A stretch of 64,000 nucleotides of DNA, taken from assembly GCA_049724395.1 (NCBI GenBank), contig JAUGWO010000084.1, positions 108,885-172,884 of the forward strand. Direction: 5' to 3'. Below are positions 1 to 11,686 of the stretch, piece by piece. Origin of the DNA: Spongospora subterranea f. sp. subterranea. Its lineage: Eukaryota > Endomyxa: Phytomyxea > Phytomyxea > Plasmodiophorida. Made by a program: the position numbers and the translations under genes. Position 1 is the first letter of the stretch. Every line of letters starts with the position of its first letter. Below the pieces are notes generated by a model. That model saw only the letters and a program-made list of their open reading frames with translations, ran no database searches and had not been told where the DNA came from.

Positions 1-154
1 GGTTCACGGATATTCTGTTCCCCCTTCAGGTCAGTACGTGTGAGTGTGTGTATACACGACCGCCCCGACCTGACGGAATCACTGAAACCGCATAAGGCTG
101 CGCCTGGCAATTGCCCATTTGGAGAGACGATTCGAGGTCAGGGGATAAGCCAAC

Positions 155-664
155 ATGAAGCCGGTAAGCGAAAGCGCTGAACGGAAATTTGACGGTTTAC
201 GATGTGGAATAGGGTTTGGGCAGGGGCGGAGCTGAACCTAAAAATCAGGATGTCGCTTGGGAGGATCAAAAGCGAATCAACCGGTTCGGCAAACTGAATC
301 TGAAACACGAGGAGATTATGGATGAACTCAAAACCGAGCAGGTATAGGCATGTGGTTTACGATTAGCAAACGCTAATATTTTTGCTAGAAAAAGATGGAG
401 GAATTCAAGGACGCTCAAGCGGCCATTGAAACAGCCATGGATGATGGCGATCTCATGGTCAATTTCGGCGCTATATTCGTCGAGTCAACCGAGGATGAGG
501 CGGCCGAGTATATTCGCAAGTCATCCGAGGCGATATCAGCGAAAATCCAACGCGAACAGTCGATGCTGAATGCCATCGAACGGGAAATGCAAGAGCTCAA
601 GGCGGCATTATACGCCAAGTTTGGATCATCAATCAACTTGGAGACAGCGGCCGTCGACGTTTAA
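155..664 (+). CDS. PFDN4: Prefoldin subunit 4
   Basis: Subunit of the hexameric prefoldin chaperone, which captures unfolded actin and tubulin in the cytosol. Three exons fit in phase: 155-163, 213-341 and 389-664, with GT-AG introns of 49 and 47 nt. The middle exon encodes the conserved beta-prefoldin segment WEDQKRINRFGKLN and the third the FKDAQAAIETAMDD helix and the VNFGAIFVESTEDEAAEYI strand region, then a C-terminal coiled coil. About 137 residues, normal for the family. The start rests on a 9-nt first exon (MKP) spliced in frame. This is the only ATG that joins cleanly, but an alternative short 5' exon cannot be excluded. Identity is firm; the first exon is less so. Confidence 0.88.
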
Positions 665-1429
665 TATCTATACCATGTCGTACTAATCTCGAAATTAGTA
701 ATGTATACCAATTCAGACTCGATTAACTTACCCAACGTAACTTCGTGAACGTCTTCTTGAAAGTACTTGACCCGCAAAACAATGCGGTGAGAAAGAACCA
801 TTCCGTCTACGAAAATTGGGGTGAACGGCGGTCCTACCTCGTGCTTTGCATAAAATCTGGCTGATCTAGTCCCAGAACTATCCGGTCATTAGAGACACCT
901 TTGAGCATTGTTTTGCGTCAACAATGATGCGTGTCTAAAATCTTGCATCTGAAACCGACGCTATCGAAAACCGTGTAGTCGCCAACATTTAGCACTCCCA
1001 TCCAATTCTGGCACCTGTACATTACTCAAGTTTGTTTTGCTAGATTATAGGTTCAGTTCCCAGTTTTTAGCCGATTGGATCAGGTTTCAGATTTCGTGAC
1101 GCAAACTGGGAGAAAGTAGAATTTTCAGGTGCAGATCGCTCAAGTCCAGCCAGACCTTGTAGGTCGTTTGCCTTGCTGGGAGTATAGCAATGGGTGTTTG
1201 GTTGAACAGGATTACGTATGAACACGGATTTCACCCACAGTTTCCATCTCCGATTGATTACGATCATGTCTGTTTTCCCACGAGAGCATATCGACGCACC
1301 ATCCGATATCAACAGCAGAATAACAAGCAGGCAGAAGGCCCTCGTATGATCTATATATATATTATATACTGGTTTGGGGGACGATGGTGTCGGGATTATT
1401 ATAGCGGCGCACGTTCCGAGCTAAACGAA
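665..1429. other. Intergenic, no supported gene
   Basis: Region between the 3' ends of the convergent prefoldin and TOG/HEAT genes. Small open frames exist on both strands, but none shows domain similarity, splice structure or a convincing start. I see no repeat or RNA gene here. Confidence 0.6.
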
Positions 1430-4400
1430 TCAGGAGACGACGGTGGTGGCGAATAGCTCTTGCTGTAATTTCCTGGCCTTATCGTTGCTCAAAGCGGCGA
1501 CCTCATCTTCCCAAATATGTGTTCCTAATGCCGTCCTCAACGCTAGCAGCAACTGCCTGTTTGCGCGATGCACATCCCCTTTCCTTTCGTCTAACATGGC
1601 GATCGCCAACGGGAATCCATACTTCCGGATCGCCGATTTGCTCGTCACCAGCTCCACCAATGCCGCCAGTTTGGTCACCGCCGCGCATTTCACACGAATA
1701 TTCCCGAATGACGCCAACCGCCCTAATTGCATCAACAATTCCGGCCCATGGCTGCGTTGCATTATCATATCCATGACCGACGAAGCCGACGCCCGAATGT
1801 TGGCGTGTGAGGAAGCTAAACAGGCACCTAATGGCGGTAATAAATCATTGAGCGCCGCCGCAGGTAAGAGCCACGAACTCGCGGCCAGAACCGCGCTCAA
1901 CGTCTCCAACGCGCAGAAATTAATCTTGCTGTTGACGTCGGACAACCGTGGCGCTACACGCTGTAATATCTGCAGTACATCGCCATCGGATAAAATCGTC
2001 GGATCATTACGAATCGAATCTAGCACGTTTTCAAGCCCTACAAGACGATATGCCATCAACGCTAGCGAAGATTGTGTAAACGGGGGGTGTACCGTGAAGG
2101 CGACGACGCCATTCCACTGAAGCTAGATCGGCCTCAACCATAGCGCCAAAGGTGAACCCTGAAACCGCCTCAATTGGATCCGATGACGAAAGAACCGGCA
2201 CATCGACATCATCATCTGACGCGTGGCCTCTGGGTGGCGTAACGCTGGCCGGACCGTGATGCCGGTAACGTGTGGAATGAATTGACGGGGCGATCATTGA
2301 TGGCTCTTTGGCGAGAACACCGCGAACCAGATCAGTTTGGCGCGTGGTTAGAACGGACGTGGCCGCGTCCAACAGCACTGATGTGGACGAGCGCGCCACA
2401 AGTGCGAATAGTAACTGTTTAGCGCCAAGACGAACATCACTTGCCCCTTCTTCCAGGAAAGAGCACGCTAACTTCAGCGTGCGTTCGTATAAAGCTTGTG
2501 TGCAGCCGCGCCTGTTAACACACGAGGCAAGACATTGCCCGATCTTGGCTTTTTCACCATGGGTACGGCCTCGTACTTCCAATAACGCCAGCAGACTGTG
2601 TCGCAGTTGGGACATCGATTCCAACGCTTTCTGGGCCTCTACGGCAAGGAATTCGTTGGCGTCGGTGGCGCGACGTAATAGGTCGGGAATTAAGGCGATC
2701 AGAAGGCTGCGATCGTTCATGGTCCCACTACAATAAGTCAACAGATCTGTGATGGTCAATAACGCCGTCCGCACAAGCGACGACCTAAGTGAGGACAGAG
2801 CCGCTAGAATGGAGGTGAGTAATGTTGTTCTGTGGATATGTGGCGCCAGATCCTGAGAGTGGTGTACAGCCAGGCGGCGCAGTGTTCCCAACGCTGAGAA
2901 CTGCATCTCCCATGACGTCGATTGCATATCCGAGATCACTTTCACACATTCGCCATCGATATCCGCGCAATGTATTAGCGCCATCACCTCGCTCGTATCC
3001 AGGTATTTGTCGCGACACTCGACACCTTCCATCCGTCGACCAGACGCCGATGCGCGATGGGAAAGTCGCCTGGGTGGTTTCCACACATCACTTAGAGTTT
3101 GTGACAGAATCGCTGTTTTTCCAGAATTTCCATCGCTTCCGCATACAGCAGCTGGGAAAGTCTCTGAGAACGCTTCTTGCGATGGAGAGCGTTGAACTTG
3201 AGCACTCAACGCTCGGCGTCCCTTGGCTTTCAAAGAGCGAAGTTTCGATGCGATATGGGTTGGGTCGTTGTTCCAAAGAGGTTGTTTCGCAACAAAATCG
3301 CCAGAATTCGAGCTCGGCAACTGAGAACTGATATCGTTCTTCACCGCCACTGTCTCTTTCACAGGGAGAGCAGAATGAATTGGTCGAGAACGAGGGCGGC
3401 GGCGGGGGAAAACGCGAAGGAATGGGAAATGGACCCGGTCAAGACCGGCGGCATTCGGGTTCAGGGTGGGCAATTGGCCGTGCGGGATACGCGCCTGTAC
3501 CACGCTGGGCAGATCGCCTGGCAACGTGCCAGGATATGATGCCGATATCAGCGTCAATAATTCCACTATTAACTGCCACAAACATCGCATCAAGAACAGA
3601 AGAGTCAATACTTGTTGAAAATCATGCGACGGTAATAATGGAGGTGAAATCTGCTAAAAGTCAATAACATTTGTCAATAGAACCCAAGTGAGAACGGGAT
3701 TTGTCACGTGAAACCACAGGTCGTTCGAAGGAAAAAGCCCAAAACGCGCCGAAAGGAACAAAATGTTGAATTACTTTAGGTGGTTGAAGGGCGTGATCAA
3801 GAGCGTGCAAAAGGGCGAGGGTTAACGGGCGAACATGGTGATCGGGGGCGGGGATGGTGGCCGACAGCAGCGTTAGGACGAGATAAGTGCAATATGTGAG
3901 GAAGGTTTCGTGCACGACCCCACGGAGAAGGCAGGACGTGATCGCCGGCAGCACGGCACCCGCGCTCCACTCGATCAGCTTCATGACGATATCGGCGTGT
4001 ATCGGACGACTCGGCCCAACTAGGCCGGCGACGCCAACAAATGACGGGACGCCCAACAACGAGACGTCACATTCCAATGATGGTCGGTGCCTATTCAAAC
4101 CATTGTTAATTCCGCATGGAAATCAAGTTTGAACAACAACAAGTTGGTGTCGTTTGAGGTCGAAACTCGAATTATTAGGGATAATCGGTGCTGATTCATA
4201 CAGGATGATGTCCCCAAGCATTTGAAGTGCCAATGGAGCGCAGGCTGGATCACGAATGAGATCGAATACGAGGAAGTTTATGAACCCGGGCACAGCGATC
4301 ACTGAGGCGTCAGAGACCGTCCTCAGGAGACTGGCTATATCGCCAACAAGGCCTGCACGTGTCGGCTTCGACAATGAACACCGCAGCTGGTCGAACATCG

Positions 4401-5208
4401 AGTTTGGGATAAATCCGAACACTGGCTGGCTAACATGCCCCTCCAGGGTAATCAGCGATGCTGACGCTGTCTGAGACACGATCGCGTTGCTGTCGTTTTG
4501 CGCCAGGCGGCGGATCTCGCTGAAAAACGTCGTCGACCGGATGATGCCTTGAACATAGAGGTGGACGAGGGCGGCGATCGCCTCACTTCGCACGGCGTCA
4601 TCGAAATTCCTCAGACCGCATACCTCCAGTGCATCAGTCACCACTTCGGCGCTAGTCACTGCCAAGATCTAGAGCAACAGAAAAAAGCAATGAATATCCA
4701 CTGCGTTGGTCGGAACGTTGTGATCATCTGCGGGATCAAGGTCATGGCGTTCCGTAACGTGCAATGTACCGGTACAGCGATAACGTTTCAGTGTAGCTCG
4801 TGCCGCGTACAGTCAATGGGTTTTAGCGTCAGTGCAGTAAATCATAGCGGTGTAACAAGATATAGCGCGTTCAAAGGTTAGCGTTACCTCGACAGTTCGA
4901 AGAGCGGCCGCTGCGACGGCTGGATTGGAATGTGCTAGAGCGCTGATGAGATTCGGGGCAATGGTCGGTATGGCGGATGACGGCAAAGGCGGGTCCATAT
5001 CAGCAACAATGTGCAAGGCGTGAACTGCGACGACGGCATTGGGATCGTTGATACAAACAGAAACAGCCGAAGCGACCTCCGCCGGCGAACATCGACGGTG
5101 AAGGGAGTAGACCTGGATTGTGTCGGTGCTCCGTAGCACCTGGATCAACTCAGCAGTGATCGGCGCCATGACGACCATCGGGTTCTTTACCGAATCAGGA
5201 AGTATCAA
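1430..5208 (-). CDS. TOG/HEAT-repeat protein, crescerin/CLASP-like
   Basis: Multi-exon gene of alpha-helical HEAT repeats, roughly 1,050 residues. The C-terminal half carries TOG-like arrays: STSWEMQFSALGTLRRL near the middle and SVEWRRRLHALMAYRLVGL across the last splice, matching the W-x-x-R-x-x-AL rule of tubulin-binding TOG domains. A basic, Ser/Pro-rich linker separates this half from N-terminal HEAT repeats (LISALAHSNPAVAAAALRTVE). Introns inferred by phase include 2092-2062 (31 nt), one near 3619-3581, one ending in TTTTAGCAG near 3659 and one from about 4202 to 4083. The exon join between 4888 and 4665 is uncertain. TOG proteins of the CLASP/crescerin (TOGARAM) group control microtubule growth, the latter in cilia. 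Assignment to one subgroup is inference, and the N-terminal half could be a separate gene. Confidence 0.55.
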
Positions 5209-5579
5209 GCTCCAATCCCTAGTAGGGATTGGAAAAATTGATTATTCCCAGGAAACGGATCGACCAACTCTACGGGGGTGTTTTATATTATTAGCACGCA
5301 GATCGCCACCAGGGTACCACGTTTATGGCCCTTTTGCATTTGTTTTCCATGGCATAAGCATTTTGGGGCGTCTGTATCGTACCGAAAGACAATGATCAAC
5401 TGGAACATGCGGTCAATCAACCGATGCGTGCACAAAGTCCAACGTTAATAAGATGACCAACTTGTTTGAGTTTGGCGACTAACACCATTTAGTAGTGATC
5501 TTAGAGTTGACTGATACATTGTATTGTTCACATAAATAGAGATTGGTACATTGTTTTTGCGGAAACAGATCAGACGAGG
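5209..5579. other. Intergenic between two minus-strand genes
   Basis: Holds the 3' flank of CIAO1 and the presumed promoter of the TOG/HEAT gene. No coding region, repeat or clear promoter motif is supported. Confidence 0.55.
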
Positions 5580-7382
5580 TTATGACCGAAACCGCCAAAT
5601 CTTAACAACATAGTCGTCTCCGCACGATGCCAATAATGGTGAAGCTCCGTTGGACCAAGCTACACAATTTACTTCACCTTCATGAGCGTCGGGAACTCTG
5701 CAATGCAGAGACGCGTTGATGTCGCATTCCTTTGAGGCAAAATGACAATGTAAGAGAGCATGGTGACAATCAAGACACTTGTTTTGCTTACATCGTCTTG
5801 ATCGGCATTTTTGATTAATTCAGTATGAAAAACACATAATTGGTCATCGCCGCCAGCAGAAACGAACAATGGTGACGTATACGATAAGCAAACTGCAATA
5901 GAGAATATGGGACGGTCATGATATCCAGACAGCACTTGCATCTTATCCCATTGGGCTGAAACGAAAGACCAAATATCAAATATGATAATAATGAACATAC
6001 TGGAGCGAACCTTGTGATGCCAATTGATCGCTTTGTGAATTTCGCCATATTATCAGGGTCTGATCATCGCTGCAAGAAACTGTAGGGTCCATCGTAAGCA
6101 AAGTTTGCAAGCAAAGGAATAAAGAACACTACTGAATCGTTTTCCTTCGGTATCGAGAAAATCGATTGACCAGACAGTAGATGTGTGACCGCGAAGCGTT
6201 TGCGTACAGAACCATTCGTCTTCATCTTCGGCCCATATTTTTATGGTATCATCATATCTAAAAATATAAACTGAAAATTTTGTTCAAAAACAGTGTTAGA
6301 TGCTGTTGACTTACGATGACGACAATAACATTCGTTGTGTGGGGTGCCACCGAACACATTTAACATCTTGACTATGTCCTTGCAGTACTGAAATGCATTC
6401 GAAGTCGCCGTCTTCTGTTACTGTAGACATCAACTCATAAATAACAGTAGAATCAAAATTAATAAAAAACATCGAAGCGCGTCCAGAGAAAAGAAACACC
6501 CTGTACTGAGTTCAAAATTAAAAAAAAATGTTTGCTTCCAACAGACGATTCGACATACATTCCCAAATCCAAACGCTTTTATCGCGACTACATGTTGCCA
6601 ATAAAAAAGGATGAGCGCACGACGACCACGACAGCGATTTGACTTCGTTTTCATGTCCTTTCAAGAGTGGCCACAATAGAGTAAGTTGGTTGGGATTCGT
6701 CGTCGCTACCGTCATCAGTGCTTTCAACAAGGCTCCAAATATTGACAATACCGTCGAACCCTCCGGACGCGAGCATGGACCCATCTGGGGACCAAGCTAG
6801 ACATCGGATGGTCCTTTTATGTCCCTAATTGATCAACAGCAAATTGTTAGAGCAACGCTGTCAGCTAACCATAAATACAATTTGCAAACTTCTGATAAAC
6901 CTCAACAAATGCAAATTGTCGCAATATTCAAGCAAACATTGAACGGTGGCAGCAGCCCTCACCCTCATGCTGAAGTGTGGAGGTAAAAATTTTACAATAT
7001 TAATGAGTAAACATCTCGAATACGGAACTGCAACTCACGGTAGCTACAGTTGCAAAGCACACCCATTGCTTTTGATGGTCGCGTCCAACCTGTTTCCAGA
7101 TGCGTATCGTCTTATCAGAGCCGCAGGAGGCCAGTACCAAATCCTGACCTGGATGCCAGGCAACGCACCAGACTACATCGGTATGTCCTAGAACAGAAAC
7201 AACGAAAACGGGAATAATGAGTAAATCCCAATTCAAATGTTATAGATGCGGTATCGTTACACTAGGCCGCGAGAGGCCATGTGTGAGACGACTACAGCTA
7301 AATTAGCGTTACCCGATAGAGTGGACACACAATCGAGTTCAACAGGAACGGCGACATCAGCTGATGAATGTTCGGAAACCAT
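5580..7382 (-). CDS. CIAO1: Cytosolic Fe-S assembly WD40 protein CIAO1/Cia1
   Basis: Seven-bladed WD40 propeller of the cytosolic iron-sulfur assembly targeting complex, which hands Fe-S clusters to nuclear and cytosolic apoproteins. Blades are read in order: [50 protein letters not shown] then [26 protein letters not shown], a [17 protein letters not shown] blade, [12 protein letters not shown], the [12 protein letters not shown] blade, and a last blade ending [13 protein letters not shown] before the stop at 5582-5580. Exon 1 is 7382-7313 and splices to 7187 in phase. At least six more introns follow. The frame breaks at a T3 run (plus strand 6659-6661); one base less restores ATLEGHENEV exactly as in other CIAO1 proteins, so this is probably an assembly error. 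Confidence 0.9.
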
Positions 7383-7830
7383 CGTAATTAGTGTAATCGA
7401 CGGCAGTGAGTAACTTCCACGTGAGTTGCGCCACGGATCTGCGCGGCAGTAACGCAATGCTGGAATCGTGTCACGACGCTGTTGCCAAACCTGTTAGGTA
7501 TGTCAGGCTTTTTGTTTGGCGTTTTTTGCAGCTGTGTTGCTTCAAAGTAAAGTTAAATCTTGTCGTTTGCGTTTTCCCTGAAAACTGTATTCAGCGACAC
7601 GATTGTTCCATAGTCAACGTTCGTGGTTTTGACTCTCTCAATAAAGTATTAACTGTATGTATGTTTTGGATTGTTTTTGATAGTTCTCTCATGTTTTGGA
7701 CTGTTTTTGATAGTTCTCTCTTTGTCGTGTCACCGTGATGTTTCCGAAGAAACTGTAAGGGTGGGTTCACTTTATGGTACCGCAACTCGCAATAAATAGT
7801 TAAGGGCAGTGTCATTGACTCATTTTCAAC
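7383..7830. other. Intergenic upstream of CIAO1
   Basis: Presumed CIAO1 promoter region. A 110-codon plus-strand frame is present but is AT-rich, repeat-derived and lacks recognisable features, so it is not called a gene. Confidence 0.5.
7661..7720. repeat. 30-bp direct tandem repeat, two copies
   Basis: Two adjacent 30-bp units beginning ATGTTTTGGA and ending AGTTCTCTC differ at one base. Simple duplication; no function suggested. Confidence 0.85.
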
Positions 7831-8880
7831 GCACCCTCCGTTCGGAATACAGTTCTGTTGAAAAAAGGTGCGTGGATTGAGGTTGTTTTTAGCGCCATCT
7901 CACTGCCATCTCTCCCTTCTCAAAACTACAATGACGCGCACGCCAAGTGCATTTCTCTCCCGAAATTTTGAGCTTTGAGGCTCATTTCAAACTAAAAATA
8001 GCTCATAATAAAGACAAGGGTTTACAGGATTTGTTCCAAAGGCACCGCTGCCTCGGCATTGTTGAACTGAAATCTGAGAGCATGACTGCACCTACAGAAG
8101 ACCTCAACCGAGTTAGAGAAGCCAACGTGGCTCCTGGGAAGACAATAGCCGTCGACCAGCAGGCCTCGGGAATCGTCATTGTTCCTGAAGAGTTTGCCTG
8201 TAGAAAAGGACAGACAAACCTTACTGATGATCAGCGTCGTGTAATTTACGAATATATTTTGAAGATGAGTGATGCAGGAAAATTTGTTGAAGGTTTGATT
8301 GCATCAGCAAGCCGTTAATTTTGTCATTCCGCGCCGAACAGCCAGCAGGTTATGGAACCAGGAAGTGAAAAGCAGTGGTACCGGAATGACTTCTGCCATA
8401 GTTTCTTCACAAAAACGAGGAAGGGTTGGTCGAAAGAAAAAGCCCGTTGATCCAGAGAAAGTCAAAAACATTCCTTTCCAACAACGATCAAATATCCGGT
8501 CTCTTGGGTGCGCTTTGAATCTGTCCGTATCCACAATGCATGCAAGAATCAAGGAAGGACAAGGCGCATTCAAATGCGATGAAGCCAATCCTCAAGCCAA
8601 CAAGATGACCAGGCTAAAGTTCTTTATTTTCATGATAAGCTTGTCACCCCATCAGGATCCAATTTTCAAGAACATGATGAACGTCGTCCATATTGACGAA
8701 AAATGATTCTATTTGACTCAAACTAGTCAACGATTTTACTTAGCTGCAGATCCACATCGTATCTGCAAGAGCAAACGCTTCATCACCAACGTGATGTTCA
8801 TGGCGGCAGTAGCTCGGCCGCGATGGGACCGGTCTAAAACAAATTGTTCACCGGAAAGCTCGGTATGTTTTCATAGAAGG
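7830..8880 (+). mobile_element. Mariner-like (plant/oomycete type) transposon relic 1
   Basis: DNA transposon fragment. Plus-strand frames give the N-terminal box LTDDQRRVIYEYIL, the helix-turn-helix IPFQQRSNIRSLGCALNLSV with STMHARIKEG, then the catalytic start VVHIDEK and, after an in-frame stop replacing the usual Trp, FYLTQTSQRFYLAADPHRI with the block KSKRFITNVMFMAAVARPRW. These are hallmarks of the mariner clade with CTCCCTCCG termini. A degenerate terminal repeat (ACCCTCCGTTCGGAA) lies at 7833-7847. The C-terminal catalytic part is not visible, so the copy is truncated and dead. The 3' boundary is not defined. Confidence 0.75.
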
Positions 8881-9214
8881 TCCGTATCTGAGTCTCTGAT
8901 CTACCGAGTGTATCACATGGACAACCTCCAGTGTACAGTACACGAAGATGCAGGTCTCGACACGTGGTGCGTATTACGGTGCGTGCGAGAGCGCAGCCTT
9001 GCAAGTGATTGAAGAATGAGGGCTGTGTGTACCTGAATGTGTGCACGCACGCTGCGTTTTTTACGTTTTGTACAGGCGGAGGTTTGAACTCGATGAACAG
9101 TGTGAGCGGGTAGAGGCGCCGCCACCCGATCCGAAGTCGGTTATCGTCAGTCTGTCGATCTTCAAAACTATCTTGTGCTGTCGAACCGTGAATATTCTCA
9201 GAATTTTCTAAGCC

Positions 9215-10394
9215 ATGTCGTCACCAGCTCCGACACCTGATGCCACACCCAAACCTGCACCCCCTGCCAAGAACCCGTACTGGGCGGCGGCTCAGCCGTT
9301 CGTTCTTGGAGGGTCCGTATAGAGGCACTGTATAGCAAGCTTTGCTGTTGACTTGAAGATAGGCTTTCCGGAATGATAGCGACAACGTGCATTCAGCCCA
9401 TTGACATGGTATATTGTTTGTTATATCTGTTATGCAGAGTTTCTCAGCTTAATCAGGTCAAAGTGTCGATCCAATTAGAGGGAAAAGGCGGTATTACGAA
9501 CCCTATGACAATGGCACGTAAATTGGTCGCACAAGAAGGAATATCTTCATTATATCGTGGACTTTCAGCGGGTCTATTACGGCAAGCAACCTACACCACT
9601 GCCAGAATGGGATTGTTTACAACAATCGCTGGAGCTCTGTAGGTCAATTATGCAATTCTTGGTCAGGTTTACCAATTCTCTTCCCCAGCAAGGGTGAAGA
9701 CGGTTCGCTAAATTTTACCAAGAGGGCCGTCGCTGGTCTTGCAGCAGGTGGTCTTGGATCGATAATAGGCAACCCGTGTGATCTTGCCCTAGTAAGAATG
9801 CAAGCTGATGCTGGGCTTCCTGCTGCCGAGCGTCGCAACTACAAGAACGTTGTTGATGCTCTTTTCCGAATTGTTAAGGTGCAGTACTTGACGATTTTTC
9901 TTACTAATCGAAATTTGGAAGATGTGATTGAATTTTAGGAAGACGGGGTTATGGGTTTATGGGGTCTGGTTGCTTCCCGACTGTAATGCGGGCAATGGCC
10001 TTAAATGTTGGCATGTTGGCAACCTATGATCAATCAAAAGAAATGATCGAAGCTAAATTCGGCAAGAATGCCACCAGCACATTCGCGGCTTCGGCCGTAG
10101 CCGGATTTTTCGCCTCGTTCATGTCACTACCGTTCGATTTCGTGAAAACTCGTATCCAAAAAATGAAGCCCGATGCACAGGGAAAGGTCCCGTATTCTGG
10201 GCCACTCAACTGTGCTGTTACTGTCATGAAAACTGAGGGTCCTTTGGCGTTCTACAAAGGATTTGTTACTTTTTACTGTAAGGTATTGCGTTTTTGCAGT
10301 GATTGCCTCTAATATTTTTCTTGCAGTCAGAATTGCACCTCACGCCATGATCACGTTGTTAGCAATCGAAGGGCTCCGTACTGTTTTCGATTAA
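9215..10394 (+). CDS. Mitochondrial dicarboxylate/oxoglutarate carrier (SLC25 family)
   Basis: Six-helix carrier of the inner mitochondrial membrane, exchanging 2-oxoglutarate, malate or related acids. Exons fit in phase: 9215-9312, 9363-9408, 9457-9638, 9689-9878, 9939-10277 and 10327-10394. The three signature repeats are CIQPIDMVKVSIQ, GNPCDLALVRMQADAG and SLPFDFVKTRIQKMKP. The ADAGLPAAERRNYKNVVDA stretch is typical of the plant/protist dicarboxylate-tricarboxylate carrier. Exon 5 is one base short at the G4 run 9961-9964; one extra G gives LWGSGCFPTVMRAMALN and makes all exon phases agree, so I read this as assembly error. Substrate is inferred from family. It converges on the coiled-coil gene with 142 bp between stops. 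Confidence 0.88.
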
Positions 10395-10536
10395 GGGATG
10401 TTTGACCTTTTAGAAACACATTGACATTGTCTATTTTTAAACACTACTAATCGGTTGTAGCTTGCATATTGGACTTTTGTGTCATTATTTAACAGTTAAA
10501 AACTACTATTCATTTTCTCAAAATATACGCCAGTAC

Positions 10537-11265
10537 CTACATGACAGTGCATCCACGTTCGCCATTGTCATCATCATCATCGCAGGGGGTGATCGAGTCG
10601 CCCATTGTGCCCATAATACTGGAAAGATGATTTTTGGCTAGTTTGAGTTCGTGTTCGGTCAAATCCCGCACCGGATCGCTTCCCGAACTTGAAAGTGCTT
10701 CTTTCGCCCTTTCATGAAGCTCGCTATGCAGATGATACTGCATATCGCATTCACGAAGCATGCTCTTCAGTTGCTCGTTTTCGGCGAATGATTTCAGCAG
10801 CACCTTAGTCAGCATAGTTTGCCGATTCGTCGTCAGCATATCCACGGTTCTAGGTGTAGCGGGCACACCGCTAACAATCAGGCATCGCAGCCGCTCCAAC
10901 TCTGCCAACGTCCTGACCTGCGATCGATTCCACTGATTCGCCTTTTCTTGTAGCACCTTTGTCGCCTTATCCAACTCAACCACTGATTCAAATTCGGTGT
11001 TTTCCTTTTGATGTTGATTGCTCTCCTGCGTGTTCCCTTTATCTTCAGTAATTTCCTGTTCTTCCGTTGATGTACTGACGTTCGACTTTGGCTTCCTGGT
11101 ACGATGGCTGCGAGGTTTAGCATTGTTTTTAGAGTTTAGTGGACTAGGTCGAGACAACGCCTGAATCTTCGCAGTCAGCCGGCGCACCATAGCTCCAGCT
11201 TTTGACGGTTCACTCGATTTCTCGATTTTTCTGAAATCATGCACGTCAATTTGGACATCCGTCAT
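10537..11265 (-). CDS. Coiled-coil protein of unknown function
   Basis: Single uninterrupted frame of 242 codons starting MTDVQIDVHDFRKIEKSSEP. The N-terminal 100 residues are basic, then Ser/Thr/Glu-rich and probably disordered. From about residue 95 to 215 heptad-like helices follow (VVELDKATKVLQEKANQWN, ELERLRCLIVSG, LLKSFAENEQLKSMLREC). The tail is acidic, with a five-Asp run, and ends CTVM. That end fits a CaaX-like prenylation box (C-T-V-M), which would target the protein to membranes; this is a motif match only. I do not recognise the family. Divergent from NOB1, with about 420 bp between start codons. Confidence 0.65.
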   Translation of the reverse strand: MTDVQIDVHDFRKIEKSSEPSKAGAMVRRLTAKIQALSRPSPLNSKNNAKPRSHRTRKPKSNVSTSTEEQEITEDKGNTQESNQHQKENTEFESVVELDKATKVLQEKANQWNRSQVRTLAELERLRCLIVSGVPATPRTVDMLTTNRQTMLTKVLLKSFAENEQLKSMLRECDMQYHLHSELHERAKEALSSSGSDPVRDLTEHELKLAKNHLSSIMGTMGDSITPCDDDDDNGERGCTVM

Positions 11266-11686
11266 TGTTTTAAGAAGGGGCGATATTTAGCGAAGTCGAT
11301 TTAGAATAATGGCCGGTCAAACGCAATTCGGAATTTGCCGCAAACATTGACTCACCCGTTGATTGACCCGTTCAGGACAAAAAAAATGGATGGTTCAACT
11401 CTGGCTCATTTCAGAGTTCTCATAAAATCCTAATTCACACCGATCTTTACTCGGGAGGTTTTGACAGCGAATAGAAGACAGTTACGCTGGAGTCGAAAAG
11501 ATGAGTTGAGTTGACAAGGTGCGAAATAACGTCGAAATGAAATTGCAACTGTTTTGAAAGATCCAGATTCAGTTTTCGTGAAATTTTCCGGAAAATTCCA
11601 GTTCGAACAAAACATGTTGACATTTCTTTCCGCCACGGGCTCCGTCACGGACTTCGTTGATCGCGATCGAAAAATTTACTGGAGGA

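Noticed and set aside
1443-2120. A 225-codon plus-strand frame
   Set aside because: It is the antisense shadow of the TOG/HEAT exons, whose minus-strand reading has clear repeat structure.
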